Part shown: positions 1-9,485 of the stretch, piece after piece
How positions within the stretch are numbered: the stretch's first letter is position 1
Layout of the letters: each line of letters begins with the position of its first letter
Source: Tunturibacter empetritectus
GTDB taxonomy: Bacteria > Acidobacteriota > Terriglobia > Terriglobales > Acidobacteriaceae
Reading direction: 5' to 3'
Length of the DNA: 64,000 nucleotides
Assembly: GCF_040358985.1 (NCBI RefSeq)
Contig: NZ_CP132932.1
Location: forward strand, 2,542,001-2,606,000
Made by a program: the position numbers and the translations under genes
Notes under the pieces: model-generated
Seen by the model: only the letters and a program-made list of their open reading frames with translations
Database searches by the model: none
Told to the model about the DNA's origin: nothing

Positions 1-231
1 GCCGCCGTTGTTCTGGACGACCTTGCGAACGTCTTCGGGGATGCTGGCGAGGTCCTTGAGGAGATCCTCGGGGGATTTTTTGCCGAGCTCTGCGTGCTTC
101 TCTACCGCGCCGTTGAGATTGGTGACATAGGTCTGGTGATGCTTGTCGTGGTGGAGCTTCATCGTCGCTTCGTCGATGGAGGGCTCGAGCGCCGCGTAAT
201 CGTAGGGCAAAGGTGGTAGTTCGTAGGCCAC
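1..231 (-). CDS. sod: Superoxide dismutase Fe/Mn type, N-terminal part (cut by window edge)
   Basis: The 77 visible codons are the N-terminal alpha-hairpin domain of an iron/manganese superoxide dismutase, which converts superoxide to hydrogen peroxide and oxygen. The family-typical opening [15 protein letters not shown] is followed by the metal-site helix [12 protein letters not shown], where the first ligand histidine of the family sits. Translation begins at GTG (231) with an AGGAGA Shine-Dalgarno about 8 bases upstream. There is no signal peptide, so the enzyme should be cytosolic. The catalytic C-terminal half lies beyond base 1, so Fe versus Mn preference cannot be judged. The gene diverges from the GH15 gene to its right. 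Confidence 0.93.
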   Translation of the reverse strand, partial: MAYELPPLPYDYAALEPSIDEATMKLHHDKHHQTYVTNLNGAVEKHAELGKKSPEDLLKDLASIPEDVRKVVQNNGG

Positions 232-260
232 AGTAGTTCTCCTGTCGTCGTTCGTGTTGT

Positions 261-281
261 CAGTCAGGAGGATCCTGACTG
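261..281. promoter_or_regulatory. Perfect 9-bp inverted repeat upstream of sod
   Basis: CAGTCAGGA and TCCTGACTG form a perfect inverted repeat with a 3-base spacer, 30 bp upstream of the sod start in the divergent region (232-430) between sod and the glucoamylase gene. It could be an operator or a hairpin in the sod mRNA leader. No regulator can be named. The rest of the gap holds no other gene. Confidence 0.4.
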
Positions 282-430
282 CCTGAGTGAGTTCGATGCT
301 GTCCGGAGGGTGCGCGATGCACCGGGGCGGGTCGGCACAGCCCCTCAAAATCATAATCTACCCATGGATTCATCGCTCTTTGACGGAGAGATGTAACCGA
401 CTTTCGAGTTTTGCGCTCTAATAGGAACCA

Positions 431-2887
431 ATGAACGACCTGACTGCTTCTTACCGCTGGCTTGACGATGATGGAGCTGCCTTTGGCGCTCCCGGGATGG
501 AACCGCGCTGGACTTCGAGCGAAAAAGACGCTGTGTCGACGGCGTATGCTGCCTCGAGCCGGGTTTGGTTTACGGTATCGCATGGGACGTTGAACGAGAT
601 TTATTACCCGACGATCGACCGTCCGCAGACCCGCGATATGGAGCTGCTGTTCAGCGATGGCGAGACGTTCTTCCATGAAGAGAAGCGCAACTTTGAGTAT
701 GACTTTCACTACATTGATGCGGCGGCTCCTGCGGTTCGGGTGGTGGCGAGCGACCTGGATGGCCGGTATACGGTGACCAAGGAGTTCATCAGCGATCCAC
801 ATCATCCGGTGGTGCTGATGAATGTGAAGATCACCGGGGACGAAGAGATTCTGTCGCGGCTGAAGTGTTATGCGCTGCTGGCGCCGCACTTGAATGGGGG
901 CGGGGCGGGAAACTCGGCGCGGTCGATTGATGTGGCGGGACAGCGATGCCTGCTGGCTTGGAAGGGGGACACTTCGCTGGCGTTCGGGGCGGACTGCGGG
1001 TTTGTGCGGACGTCATGCGGGTATGTGGGGACCAGCGATGGGTACCAGAATCTGTTGCAGGATATGCGGATGAGCTGGCAGTTTGGGCAGGCTCTGGATG
1101 GGAATATCGCGTTGATGGGGGAGATCGATATTGCGCGGAATCGTGAGTTTACGGTGGCGATCTCATTTGGGGACGGCCATCATGCGGCGATTGCGCACAT
1201 GATGCAGACGCTGGCGACTTCCTATGAAGATCATCAGAAGCGGTTTATAGATCAGTGGCAGAGGGTGAACCCGCCGGCTGGTTTGGCGGCGGTGTCGGCG
1301 GATGGCGGGAGATTGATGCGGATCAGCCAGAATGTGCTGCTGACGCATGAGGATAAGACATATTCGGGGGCGTTCATTGCTTCGGCTTCGGTACCGTGGG
1401 GGGCGTCGAAGGGGGATTCGGACCTGGGTGGATATCACCTGGTGTGGACACGGGATATGGTGCAGACAGCGAGTGCGTTGCTGGCTTGTGGGAGGACGGA
1501 CACGGCGCTGCGGGCGCTGGTTTATCTGGCTTGTACGCAGAGGCCGGACGGGAGTTTTGCGCAAAACTTCTGGATCGACGGGACGCCGTACTGGACGGGG
1601 ATTCAGCTGGATGAGGTGGCGTTTCCGATCATTCTGGCGTGGCGGTTGTGGAAGCAGGACGGGCTGGGAAACTTTGATGTGTTTCCGTTTGTGGCGCGGG
1701 CGGCGGCTTTCCTGATGCGGTACGCTCCGGTGACGCAGCAGGAGCGGTGGGAGGAGGCTGCGGGGTACTCGCCGTCTACGCTGGCGGCAGTGATCGCGGG
1801 GCTGATCTGTGCCGCTGATATTGCTCGCGACCGCAAGTCTCTGGAGCTGGCGGATTACCTGGAGGCCTATGCGGACTGGATTGAATCGCATCTGGATGAG
1901 TGGACGACGACGACGGAAGGGATTCTGCACCCAGATGTTAAGTATCACTACATGAGGATTCGTCCGCCGGCCAAGGGCGAGCCGTTTCATGACGACAGTG
2001 TGCCAGAGGGAATGATTCGAATTAATAATCGCGAGCCGGGGGAGAGGAATGTGTTCGAGGCGCGTGAGGTGATTGATGGCGGGTTTCTGGAGCTGGTGCG
2101 GTATGGGATTCGGCGCGCGGATGATCCGTTGATCGTCGATTCGCTGAAGGTTGTGGATCATTGCCTGAAGATCGAGACGCCGTTTGGGGTTTCGTGGCGG
2201 CGATACAACCATGATGGGTATGGGCAGAAGAAAGATGGCGGCCCGTATGACGGCTCCGGGCAGGGACGGGCGTGGCCGATTTTGACCGGTGAGAGGGGCC
2301 ACTACGAGCTTTGTGCAGGGAGCGATTTTAGTAAGTACATCAAGGCGATTGAGCAGTTTAGTTCGGTGGGCGGGATGCTGCCGGAGCAGGTCTGGGATCA
2401 CGACGATATTCCTTCGCGGGGGATGTATCGGGGACGGTCGGCGGGGTCGGCGCAGCCGCTGGTGTGGGCCCATGCGGAGTATTTGAAGCTGCTGCGTTCG
2501 GCGGCGGATGGACGGGTGTTTGACCGGATTCAGGCGGTGGAAGATCGTTATGCTGTGCCGAAGGAGAAGCGAAAGTTTAGTAACCGTATTGAAATATTTG
2601 AACTAGGGCGTCCGATCTCCTCGCTATGGTCGGGGTATACGCTTCGTATTGTCGACCCGGAGCATTTTCGCGTTGTCTACACTTATGACAACTGGGCTAC
2701 GACGCTTACGCTTGATTCGCGATCGGTGCTGTATTCGACGTCGTTTGTGGATATTCCGACGGGCGCGGATCAGGTCGGCAAGATTACCTTCACGATGGCG
2801 TGGCCGGTGGAGGGACAGCCGGATCGCTGGCTGGGGCGAAATATTGATGTCTCCGTCGATCCGGTTCCGGCATCTACCAAGGTGTAA
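431..2887 (+). CDS. GH15 glucoamylase / glucodextranase-like protein
   Basis: The 818-residue protein is a bacterial glycoside hydrolase family 15 enzyme, which releases glucose from the non-reducing ends of alpha-glucans. Residues 1-280 form the beta-sandwich domain typical of bacterial members; the (alpha/alpha)6 barrel follows. Visible landmarks are HLVWTRDM (about 336-343), the putative catalytic acid in ERWEEAAGYSP (Glu441/442) and the putative base Glu683 in PLVWAHAEY. No signal peptide is seen, so it probably acts on intracellular glucan or imported dextrins. An AGGAA ribosome site lies just before ATG 431. Placement before transketolase, zwf, pgl and glk suggests its glucose feeds the pentose phosphate route. 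Confidence 0.92.
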   Translation: MNDLTASYRWLDDDGAAFGAPGMEPRWTSSEKDAVSTAYAASSRVWFTVSHGTLNEIYYPTIDRPQTRDMELLFSDGETFFHEEKRNFEYDFHYIDAAAPAVRVVASDLDGRYTVTKEFISDPHHPVVLMNVKITGDEEILSRLKCYALLAPHLNGGGAGNSARSIDVAGQRCLLAWKGDTSLAFGADCGFVRTSCGYVGTSDGYQNLLQDMRMSWQFGQALDGNIALMGEIDIARNREFTVAISFGDGHHAAIAHMMQTLATSYEDHQKRFIDQWQRVNPPAGLAAVSADGGRLMRISQNVLLTHEDKTYSGAFIASASVPWGASKGDSDLGGYHLVWTRDMVQTASALLACGRTDTALRALVYLACTQRPDGSFAQNFWIDGTPYWTGIQLDEVAFPIILAWRLWKQDGLGNFDVFPFVARAAAFLMRYAPVTQQERWEEAAGYSPSTLAAVIAGLICAADIARDRKSLELADYLEAYADWIESHLDEWTTTTEGILHPDVKYHYMRIRPPAKGEPFHDDSVPEGMIRINNREPGERNVFEAREVIDGGFLELVRYGIRRADDPLIVDSLKVVDHCLKIETPFGVSWRRYNHDGYGQKKDGGPYDGSGQGRAWPILTGERGHYELCAGSDFSKYIKAIEQFSSVGGMLPEQVWDHDDIPSRGMYRGRSAGSAQPLVWAHAEYLKLLRSAADGRVFDRIQAVEDRYAVPKEKRKFSNRIEIFELGRPISSLWSGYTLRIVDPEHFRVVYTYDNWATTLTLDSRSVLYSTSFVDIPTGADQVGKITFTMAWPVEGQPDRWLGRNIDVSVDPVPASTKV

Positions 2888-2922
2888 GGATGCCAGCGAG
2901 CTAGGTGTAAGGATGCAGCGAG
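2881..2922. repeat. Imperfect tandem duplication at the glucoamylase stop codon
   Basis: The unit GGTGTAAGGATGCCAGCGAG occurs at 2881-2900 and again at 2904-2922 with one base missing. The first copy contains the TAA stop of the GH15 gene. It looks like a recent slippage duplication of the 3' end. Confidence 0.75.
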
Positions 2923-3019
2923 TCGGGTCCCGCTTGTACACTGATAGAGTTTGACCAAATCTTCCAGATTGCGCTCGGCAACGGCGCACGAATCTCCTCA
3001 AAACGAGCAAAGGAACAGA

Positions 3020-5017
3020 ATGAGCGACCAGCAGGATTCGAAGCAGCACGAAATTGACCAGATCTCGATCAACGCCCTCCGCTTTCTCGCTGTCGATCAG
3101 GTGGAGAAGGCGAAGTCGGGCCACCCCGGAGCCCCGCTTGGCTGTGCTCCGATCGCTTATCTGCTCTATCACAAGCTGATGAAGCATGATCCTTCCGATC
3201 CGAAGTGGATCGACCGGGATCGTTTTGTACTTTCGAACGGGCATGCTTCGGCGCTGCTGTATGGCGCGCTGCATCTCTCCGGATACGACCTGCCGATGTC
3301 GCAGCTGGAGCAGTTTCGGCAGTGGGGTTCGCATACGCCGGGCCATCCGGAGTACGGTGAGGCGCCGGGTGTGGAGGTGACGACCGGACCTCTGGGACAG
3401 GGTCTCGCGATGGCGGTGGGCATGGCGACGGCGGAGAGGCATATGGCTGCGGTCTACAACCGCGATACGTACAACATCGTCGACCACCATACGTATGCCC
3501 TATGCGGCGATGGTGATTTGATGGAGGGCATCTCGCATGAGGCGTGCTCGCTGGCGGGAACGCTGGCTCTGGGCAAGCTGATTGTGCTGTATGACGACAA
3601 CCTGATCTCGCTGGATGGACCGACGGAGCTCTCGTTTACGGAAGATGTGACCAAGCGGTTTGAGGCGTATCACTGGCATGTGCAGCATGTCGCCGATGGC
3701 AACGATCTGGTGGCGATTGAGGCGGCGATTCTTGCCGCGAAGGCAGAGACGACGAAGCCTTCACTGATTCGCGTTCGCACCGTGATTGGCTATGGCAGTC
3801 CGAAGGCCGGCACGAACAAGGTGCACGGTGAGGCGCTGGGACCGGAGGCGACCAAGGAGACGAAGAAGAATCTGGGCTGGCCTGAGGATAAGAGCTTCTA
3901 TGTTCCCGAGGAGGCTCGCAAGAACTGGGACACGATCAAGCTTCGCGGGAAAGATCTGCATGCTTCGTGGACGGCTGAGTTCGAGGAGTATGCGAAGGCG
4001 TATCCGGAGCCGGCGGCGCAGTTCGACCGGACGATCAAGGCGAAGCTGGCTGATGGCTGGGAGAAGAAGATTCCAACCTTCCCGACCGAAAAGCCGATGG
4101 CGACTCGCAATGCCGGGCAGGCCGTGATGCAAGCGATTGAGAACGTAGTGCCGGAGTTGTTTGGCGGCGCGGCGGACCTGACATCTTCGACCAAGACGAT
4201 CTTCAAGGATTCCCCGAGTTTTCATGTGGACCCCGCGGGCCGGAATGTGTTCTTTGGCGTGCGTGAGTTTGGCATGTGCGCGATGGTGAACGGCATGGCG
4301 GCGCACGGCGGATTGATTCCGTTTGGGTCCACGTTCTTTACGTTCTCGGACTACTGCCGCAATGCGCTGCGCATGGCGGCGTTGATGAGCGTGCACTCGT
4401 TGTTCATCTTCACGCATGACTCGATTGGACTGGGCGAGGATGGACCGACCCACCAACCGGTGGAGCAGTTGATGAGCTTACGGGCTGTTCCTCAGCTTAC
4501 GGACTTCCGTCCTGCGGATGCCAATGAGACGGCGGCGTGCTGGCGGCTGGCGCTGGAGCGAAAGAGTGCGAGCTTTATGGCTCTGTCGCGCCAGGATCTG
4601 CCGACGATTGATGCGGCGATCGCTCAGGCCGGGGCGCGATTTGGCGCGTATGAGGTGGTGTCGCATGGCAGAGATCTGATTCTGATCGCGACTGGCTCCG
4701 AGGTTGGACTGATTACCAAGGCCGCGGAAGAGATGAAGGGGATCGGGATCAATGCGACGGTGGTTTCGATGCCGAGCTTCCACGTATATGACGAGCAGAG
4801 TGACGAATACAAGGCGAAGCTGATGCCCGAAGGTACACCGAAGCTGGCGGTGGAGGCGGGTGCGACGCTGGGCTGGTACAAGTATGTCGGCCACAATGGC
4901 GGCGTGATTGGACTGGATCGGTTCGGCGCGTCGGCCCCGGGGCCCATTGCTATGGAGAAGCTTGGCTTCACCGTTGCGAATGTGATTGATCATGCAAAGA
5001 AGCTGGTAAAGAATTAA
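3020..5017 (+). CDS. tkt: Transketolase
   Basis: A 665-residue thiamine-diphosphate enzyme that moves two-carbon units between pentose and hexose phosphates. The start is at ATG 3020 because AAAGGA precedes it by 6-7 bases; the open frame extends upstream only through a poor TTG. Diagnostic segments are the substrate loop SGHPGAPLG near residue 34, the ThDP motif GDGDLMEG and the pyrimidine-domain stretch THDSIGLGEDGPTHQPVEQL. Length matches family norms and all domains (PP, Pyr, C-terminal) are present. It belongs to the forward carbon block with zwf, pgl and glk, and is followed by a strong terminator, so it probably ends its own transcript. Confidence 0.97.
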   Translation: MSDQQDSKQHEIDQISINALRFLAVDQVEKAKSGHPGAPLGCAPIAYLLYHKLMKHDPSDPKWIDRDRFVLSNGHASALLYGALHLSGYDLPMSQLEQFRQWGSHTPGHPEYGEAPGVEVTTGPLGQGLAMAVGMATAERHMAAVYNRDTYNIVDHHTYALCGDGDLMEGISHEACSLAGTLALGKLIVLYDDNLISLDGPTELSFTEDVTKRFEAYHWHVQHVADGNDLVAIEAAILAAKAETTKPSLIRVRTVIGYGSPKAGTNKVHGEALGPEATKETKKNLGWPEDKSFYVPEEARKNWDTIKLRGKDLHASWTAEFEEYAKAYPEPAAQFDRTIKAKLADGWEKKIPTFPTEKPMATRNAGQAVMQAIENVVPELFGGAADLTSSTKTIFKDSPSFHVDPAGRNVFFGVREFGMCAMVNGMAAHGGLIPFGSTFFTFSDYCRNALRMAALMSVHSLFIFTHDSIGLGEDGPTHQPVEQLMSLRAVPQLTDFRPADANETAACWRLALERKSASFMALSRQDLPTIDAAIAQAGARFGAYEVVSHGRDLILIATGSEVGLITKAAEEMKGIGINATVVSMPSFHVYDEQSDEYKAKLMPEGTPKLAVEAGATLGWYKYVGHNGGVIGLDRFGASAPGPIAMEKLGFTVANVIDHAKKLVKN

Positions 5018-5023
5018 GGGAGG

Positions 5024-5048
5024 GGCGGGGCTGATGGCCCCGCCTTTT
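5024..5048 (+). terminator. Rho-independent terminator after tkt
   Basis: An 8-bp GC stem (GGCGGGGC / GCCCCGCC) with a 5-base loop followed by TTTT begins 6 bases after the tkt stop codon. Confidence 0.9.
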
Positions 5049-5318
5049 CACCGTCTGGCAACAAACTCCGTGTCTACTCAAGCCTGACTGCGACTCCTTT
5101 GCGCCTTGTGGCACCGCACGCGCATCTTATTCTGAACGCTATGCGGTGCTTTCAGGACGATGTTTGAGGCGGAGAGGATCGCGGACGGATCATGCATCCT
5201 GTATCGCTTTGACGGAGTCGGCGCGGAGAGAGACGGTGTTGCCGCTTTTCCTTCGGCGGCCGTACGGGCTCTCATTGATTCGGGCCAGGAGGCGCAGCCC
5301 TTTGGAGTACTGGAGAAG

Positions 5319-6170
5319 ATGACTCAATCGATTCAACGTGTGTGGTTTATTACGGGAGCATCGACCGGCTTTGGCCGTCTGCTTGCCGAAGAGGTTCTGA
5401 AGTCTGGCGGCAAAGTAGTGGCGACAGCCAGGAGACTGGAGAAGATTGCGGATCTTGAAAGAGAGTATCCGCAGAGTGCGAAGGCTTTGACGCTTGATGT
5501 GACAGATGCCGGCCAGGTAGATTCGGCCGTGACGCAGGCCTTTGCGCAGTTCGGGCAGGTAGATGTTCTGGTCAACAATGCGGGCTATGGGGTTGCCGGC
5601 GCGATTGAAGAGGTCTCGGAGGCGGAGTTTATGCCGATGTTCGAGACCAATGTCTTCGGTTTGTTGAGGGTGACGCGGGCGTTTCTCCCTCATCTGCGGA
5701 AGCAGCGCAGCGGACATATTCTGAACCTGTCTTCGATCGGCGGTTTGATTGGCGGACAGGGCATCGGGATGTATAACGCGAGCAAGTTTGCGGTGGAGGG
5801 GCTGTCGGAGGCTCTGGCTGCAGAGCTTGCGCCGCTGGGCATTCGCGTTACGGTGATTGAGCCGGGTCCGTTTCGCACTGATTTTTTGGGGCGCTCGGGT
5901 GTGGTGGCTAAGACTAAGATTTCGGACTACGACAACACGGCTGGAAATATGCGTAAATACTTTGCCGAGAATGATGGCAAGCAGAAGGGCGATCCGTTGC
6001 GTGCGGTTCAGGCGATGATGGAGGTTGTGGAGTCGCCGAATCCACCGCTGCATCTTCTGCTGGGGGTGAGCGCGCTGCAGCGGTTTCGCGGCAAGCTGGA
6101 GAACTGGCAGAAGGAGATTGCAGCGTGGGAGCCGTTGACGGTTGGAGCAGATTTTCCGGAGGGTGAGTGA
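5319..6170 (+). CDS. Short-chain dehydrogenase/reductase (SDR) oxidoreductase
   Basis: A 283-residue classical SDR, an NAD(P)-dependent oxidoreductase with a single Rossmann domain. The cofactor glycine motif TGASTGFG is at residues 12-19, NNAG near 86, and the catalytic Tyr-Lys pair is in YNASK (Tyr152, Lys156). ATG 5319 is preferred: GGAG lies 5-6 bases upstream and the Rossmann strand then starts where the family expects it; the frame continues upstream without homology-like sequence. An arginine after the second strand (TARR) suggests NADPH preference, which is inference. The substrate is unknown. Its stop overlaps the HAD start by four bases (GTGA), so the two are probably translationally coupled. 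Confidence 0.9.
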   Translation: MTQSIQRVWFITGASTGFGRLLAEEVLKSGGKVVATARRLEKIADLEREYPQSAKALTLDVTDAGQVDSAVTQAFAQFGQVDVLVNNAGYGVAGAIEEVSEAEFMPMFETNVFGLLRVTRAFLPHLRKQRSGHILNLSSIGGLIGGQGIGMYNASKFAVEGLSEALAAELAPLGIRVTVIEPGPFRTDFLGRSGVVAKTKISDYDNTAGNMRKYFAENDGKQKGDPLRAVQAMMEVVESPNPPLHLLLGVSALQRFRGKLENWQKEIAAWEPLTVGADFPEGE

Positions 6171-6793
6171 GTTCTTCCTCGTACATCAAGACGATCTTCT
6201 GGGATATCGGCGGAGTTCTGCTCACGAATGGGTGGGATAGAAACGAGCGTGCGGAGGTGCTGACTCGGTTGGGTGTGGATCTGGCAGACTACGAGTTGCG
6301 TCATGAGGAGGCGAACTATCTGTGGGAGCGGGGGCTCTCGACGGCTGAGCAGTTCTTCCAGATTACGGTGCTGAATCAGAATCTAAATCTGACCTTTGAG
6401 GAGCTTTGGCCGCAGGTCTGTGCGGAAAGCAGGATTCTTTATCCGGAGTGCGTGGATATTCTTGGAGTGCTTGCTACCTCTGGACGATATATGCTGGCCA
6501 CGCTCAATAATGAGAGCCGTGAGTTGAACGAGCATCGGCTGAATGCGTTTCGGCTGCGGCCTTTTTTTGACTACTTTATCTGCTCGGGATATGTGCATGA
6601 GATGAAGCCGCATCCCGGCATCTATCGCGCGGCGGTTGAGATCTCGGGCCATCTGCCGGAGAGTGCGCTGTTTATCGATGACAAGGCTGAGAACTGCGAC
6701 GCGGCGGCAGCGCTGGGGATGCAGACGATTTGTTTTGAGTCACCGGGTCAGCTGAGAGATGAGCTTGCACAACTTGGCCTGCGGGCCGCATAG
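6167..6793 (+). CDS. HAD-superfamily hydrolase (YihX-like phosphatase)
   Basis: A 208-residue HAD subfamily IA protein. Motif I is FWDIGGVL with nucleophile Asp13; the second acidic residue of the usual DxD is replaced by Gly, as in the YihX glucose-1-phosphate phosphatase group. Motif II is TLNNES, and the metal-binding end is LFIDDKAENCDAA. The GTG start overlaps the SDR stop, indicating coupling. Given the surrounding glucose genes, a sugar phosphate is a plausible substrate, but nothing in the sequence fixes this. Confidence 0.87.
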   Translation: MSSSSYIKTIFWDIGGVLLTNGWDRNERAEVLTRLGVDLADYELRHEEANYLWERGLSTAEQFFQITVLNQNLNLTFEELWPQVCAESRILYPECVDILGVLATSGRYMLATLNNESRELNEHRLNAFRLRPFFDYFICSGYVHEMKPHPGIYRAAVEISGHLPESALFIDDKAENCDAAAALGMQTICFESPGQLRDELAQLGLRAA

Positions 6794-6964
6794 GGAAGGA
6801 AGAGAGATGGAACTGGGATTCCCTGGTGGTCGCGAGGTGAAGAAGACGTAGTTTTGCTGGACGTGCGAGGCGAGATGTTTGCGTCGCGCATGGACCTTGA
6901 ATTTCATCTGCCTGGCGGATTTTTATCGGTCGGCACAGCACGGAAGGATTGTAAGGAGCGGATT

Positions 6965-8512
6965 ATGAGCGCAAGCACAGTACCAGTCGGCGTATCGGCA
7001 GCGGCGGCAGATGTCGCCAAGAAGGGGGAGCGCATCCCGGAGCCCTGCATCGTGGTTATCTTTGGAGCCTCGGGCGATCTCACCAAACGGAAGCTTCTGC
7101 CGGCGCTTTATCACCTGGACCAGTCGGGACTGCTGCCGAAGGACTTCGCGGTGGTAGGTGTGGCGCGTCGCGACCTGAGCGCAACGTTTGGCCCTGATAT
7201 GAAGGACGGAATTATGAAGGGCGGCGGGGTGGAGGAGAACGATCCGAAGCTGAAGCCGTTTATGGATCGCGTCTCTTACTTTACGACTGAGTTCGATGAC
7301 GACGCGGGCTTCGATAAGTTGAAGGCGCACCTGGCGGAGCTGGATAGCAAGTTCAACACCCAGGGCAATCGGCTGTTCTACCTTGCGGTGGCGCCAGAGT
7401 TTTTTGCCGACATTACGAGGCGGCTGGGCAAGCACGGCATGGCGAAGCCTGAGGCTGGAGATAAGCACTGGGTGCGGGTGATCATCGAGAAGCCGTTTGG
7501 CACTGATCTGGAGTCGGCGCGCAAGCTGAACGATGAGATCAACGATGTCCTGGCTGAAGATCAGATCTTCCGCATTGATCACTATCTGGGGAAGGAGACG
7601 GTTCAGAATATTCTCGTCTTCCGCTTTGGCAATGGGATCTTTGAGCCGGTGTGGAATCGTAACTTTATCGATCACGTCGAGATTACGGCGGCGGAGTCGA
7701 TTGGTATTGAGGGGCGTGGGCCGTTTTATGAGAAGGCCGGTGCTACCCGTGACGTGTTGCAGAACCATGTGATGGAGGTTCTCTCGTTTGTGGCGATGGA
7801 ACCACCGGACTCGTTTGAGGCTGAGGCGGTGCGGACCGAGAAGCTGAAGGTGTGGCGGGCGATTGAGGGCATTCCTGTCAACAACACGGTGCGTGGGCAG
7901 TATGGTCCGGGCAAGGTGGATGGCAAGGAGGTCGTTGGCTATCGGCAGGAGGACCGCGTCTCGCCGACCTCGAGCACGGAGACCTTTGCTGCGATCCGGC
8001 TGGAGATTGAGAACTGGCGATGGGCTGGCGTTCCGTTTTATCTGCGCGCAGGGAAGCGGCTGGCCAAGCGCGTGACGGAGGTGACGATTGTGTTCAAGCA
8101 GCCGCCTCTGCACCTGTTCAAGTCCAACAGCAGCGAAGACAATATTGCTCCGAACATTATCAAGATGCGGATTCAGCCGGATGAGGGGATTTCGCTGCAG
8201 TTTGGCGCGAAGGTTCCGGGGCCGACGACGAATCTGGCACAGGTGAACATGGCGTTCAGCTATGCGGATGCGTTTGGCAAGTCGTCGGCGAATGGGTACG
8301 AGCGGCTGTTGCTGGATGCGATGCTGGGCGATGCGACGTTGTTTGCGCACCGCGATGGCGTGGAGGCGACCTGGGCGCTGTTTACGCCGATCCTCGAGGC
8401 GTGGGCCAAGGTGGAAGCCAAGCACTTCCCCAACTACGCGGCTGGCAGCGAGGGTCCGGAGTGCGCGGATGAGCTTCTGGCGAAGGACGATCAGAAGTGG
8501 CAAAAGCTGTAG
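6965..8512 (+). CDS. zwf: Glucose-6-phosphate 1-dehydrogenase
   Basis: A 515-residue enzyme oxidising glucose-6-phosphate to 6-phosphogluconolactone with NADP, the entry step of the oxidative pentose phosphate pathway. The nucleotide-binding motif FGASGDLTKRKL lies near residue 36, and the active-site signature RIDHYLGKE at about 203-211 contains the catalytic histidine. ATG 6965 has AAGGAG roughly 7 bases upstream; the longer open frame back to 6854 lacks support. Length is normal. It is followed by pgl and glk, so three successive reactions from glucose are encoded in order, except that the kinase comes last. No gnd is found in the window. Confidence 0.97.
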   Translation: MSASTVPVGVSAAAADVAKKGERIPEPCIVVIFGASGDLTKRKLLPALYHLDQSGLLPKDFAVVGVARRDLSATFGPDMKDGIMKGGGVEENDPKLKPFMDRVSYFTTEFDDDAGFDKLKAHLAELDSKFNTQGNRLFYLAVAPEFFADITRRLGKHGMAKPEAGDKHWVRVIIEKPFGTDLESARKLNDEINDVLAEDQIFRIDHYLGKETVQNILVFRFGNGIFEPVWNRNFIDHVEITAAESIGIEGRGPFYEKAGATRDVLQNHVMEVLSFVAMEPPDSFEAEAVRTEKLKVWRAIEGIPVNNTVRGQYGPGKVDGKEVVGYRQEDRVSPTSSTETFAAIRLEIENWRWAGVPFYLRAGKRLAKRVTEVTIVFKQPPLHLFKSNSSEDNIAPNIIKMRIQPDEGISLQFGAKVPGPTTNLAQVNMAFSYADAFGKSSANGYERLLLDAMLGDATLFAHRDGVEATWALFTPILEAWAKVEAKHFPNYAAGSEGPECADELLAKDDQKWQKL

Positions 8513-8666
8513 GCAGCACTCCGTAACGCTGAAGGAGGTCTCTTTGGCGCCGGATTCATTGGTTCTGCATCTTATGTTGGGCTGGACTCCGGGACATGTG
8601 AAACTTGTTCCGGAGTTCGTCCGTTTTCGGATTGTTGGTAGTTCAAATTCTTCGTTGCGAGATCCT

Positions 8667-9485
8667 ATGCCTCGTCCAGTTTCGGTTACCTATCGCGTAT
8701 CGCCAACACCAGCGGCCACAGCTCGGGCCGGTGCGCAGCTCTTTACGGAGGCGGCAGGGAAGGCCGCTCAGTCGCGCGGGCTGGCTCGGATTGCCATCTC
8801 CGGCGGCACGACGCCTAAGACGATGTTCGGCCTGCTGGCGGACCCGGCTGAGCCGTTTCTCAAGCAGGTTCCGTGGGACAAGCTCGACCTGTACTGGGTC
8901 GATGAGCGCTGTGTGCCGCCTGACAACGCGGAGTCGAACTACCGTATGACCAAGGAGGCGCTGCTCTCGAAGGTTCCGCTGCCGGCGGAGCGGGTGCACC
9001 GGATGGAGGGGGAGCTTCCCCCTGACGTTGCGGCGGCGCGGTACGAGTCGACGATTCGAAATACGTTCAAGCTGGAGGGTGCGGAGACGCCTACGTTCGA
9101 CCTGGTGCTGCTGGGGATGGGCGATGACGGGCATACGGCGTCACTGTTTCCTCATACCGAGGCGCTGAACGAGATGAGCCACATCGTGGTGCCAAATCAC
9201 GTTCCGCAGAAGGATACGTGGCGCATCACCCTGACCTGGCCGGTGATTAATCAGGGCCGGGAGGTAGCATTTTTGATCGAGGGCACAGGGAAGGCGCAGG
9301 TTCTGCACGATGTCTTTCTGGGATCGTACCAGCCCGAGGTTCATCCCTCGCAGCTGATTCGACCGGCCAGCGGGCAATTGACCCTCTTGCTCGACTCGGC
9401 GGCAGCGGCTAAGCTGCCTGCACCGGCGAATTCGGATTCGGCGGGAACTTTGGAGCTTAAGACGGGAACTTTGGAGCTTAAATAG
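8667..9485 (+). CDS. pgl: 6-phosphogluconolactonase
   Basis: This 272-residue protein hydrolyses 6-phosphogluconolactone, directly after Zwf. Landmarks are ISGGTTPKTMF, the WVDERCVPPD segment and GMGDDGHTASLFPH, all characteristic of the DevB/Pgl family. ATG 8667 gives the usual N-terminus but has only a weak ribosome site. A near-ideal AAGGAGG at 8532-8538 sits 5 bases before an in-frame TTG at 8544, which would add 41 residues with no family resemblance; the true start is therefore uncertain. The C-terminus carries a seven-residue duplication (GTLELK repeated). The stop codon abuts the glk start. Confidence 0.93.
   Translation: MPRPVSVTYRVSPTPAATARAGAQLFTEAAGKAAQSRGLARIAISGGTTPKTMFGLLADPAEPFLKQVPWDKLDLYWVDERCVPPDNAESNYRMTKEALLSKVPLPAERVHRMEGELPPDVAAARYESTIRNTFKLEGAETPTFDLVLLGMGDDGHTASLFPHTEALNEMSHIVVPNHVPQKDTWRITLTWPVINQGREVAFLIEGTGKAQVLHDVFLGSYQPEVHPSQLIRPASGQLTLLLDSAAAAKLPAPANSDSAGTLELKTGTLELK
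9442..9481. repeat. 21-bp tandem duplication at the pgl/glk junction
   Basis: CGGGAACTTTGGAGCTTAA occurs at 9442-9460 and 9463-9481. It adds seven residues to Pgl and duplicates the GGAG that serves as ribosome site for glk at 9486; only the second copy is correctly spaced. Confidence 0.9.

Noticed and set aside
1163..2473. Long reverse-strand open frame (436 codons) across the GH15 gene
   Set aside because: It is antisense to a well-supported gene, rich in Arg, Pro and His, with no motif; typical for shadow frames in GC-rich DNA.
6923..8503. Reverse-strand open frame of 526 codons opposite zwf
   Set aside because: Shadow of zwf with arginine/leucine-rich low-complexity translation; zwf itself carries all expected motifs.
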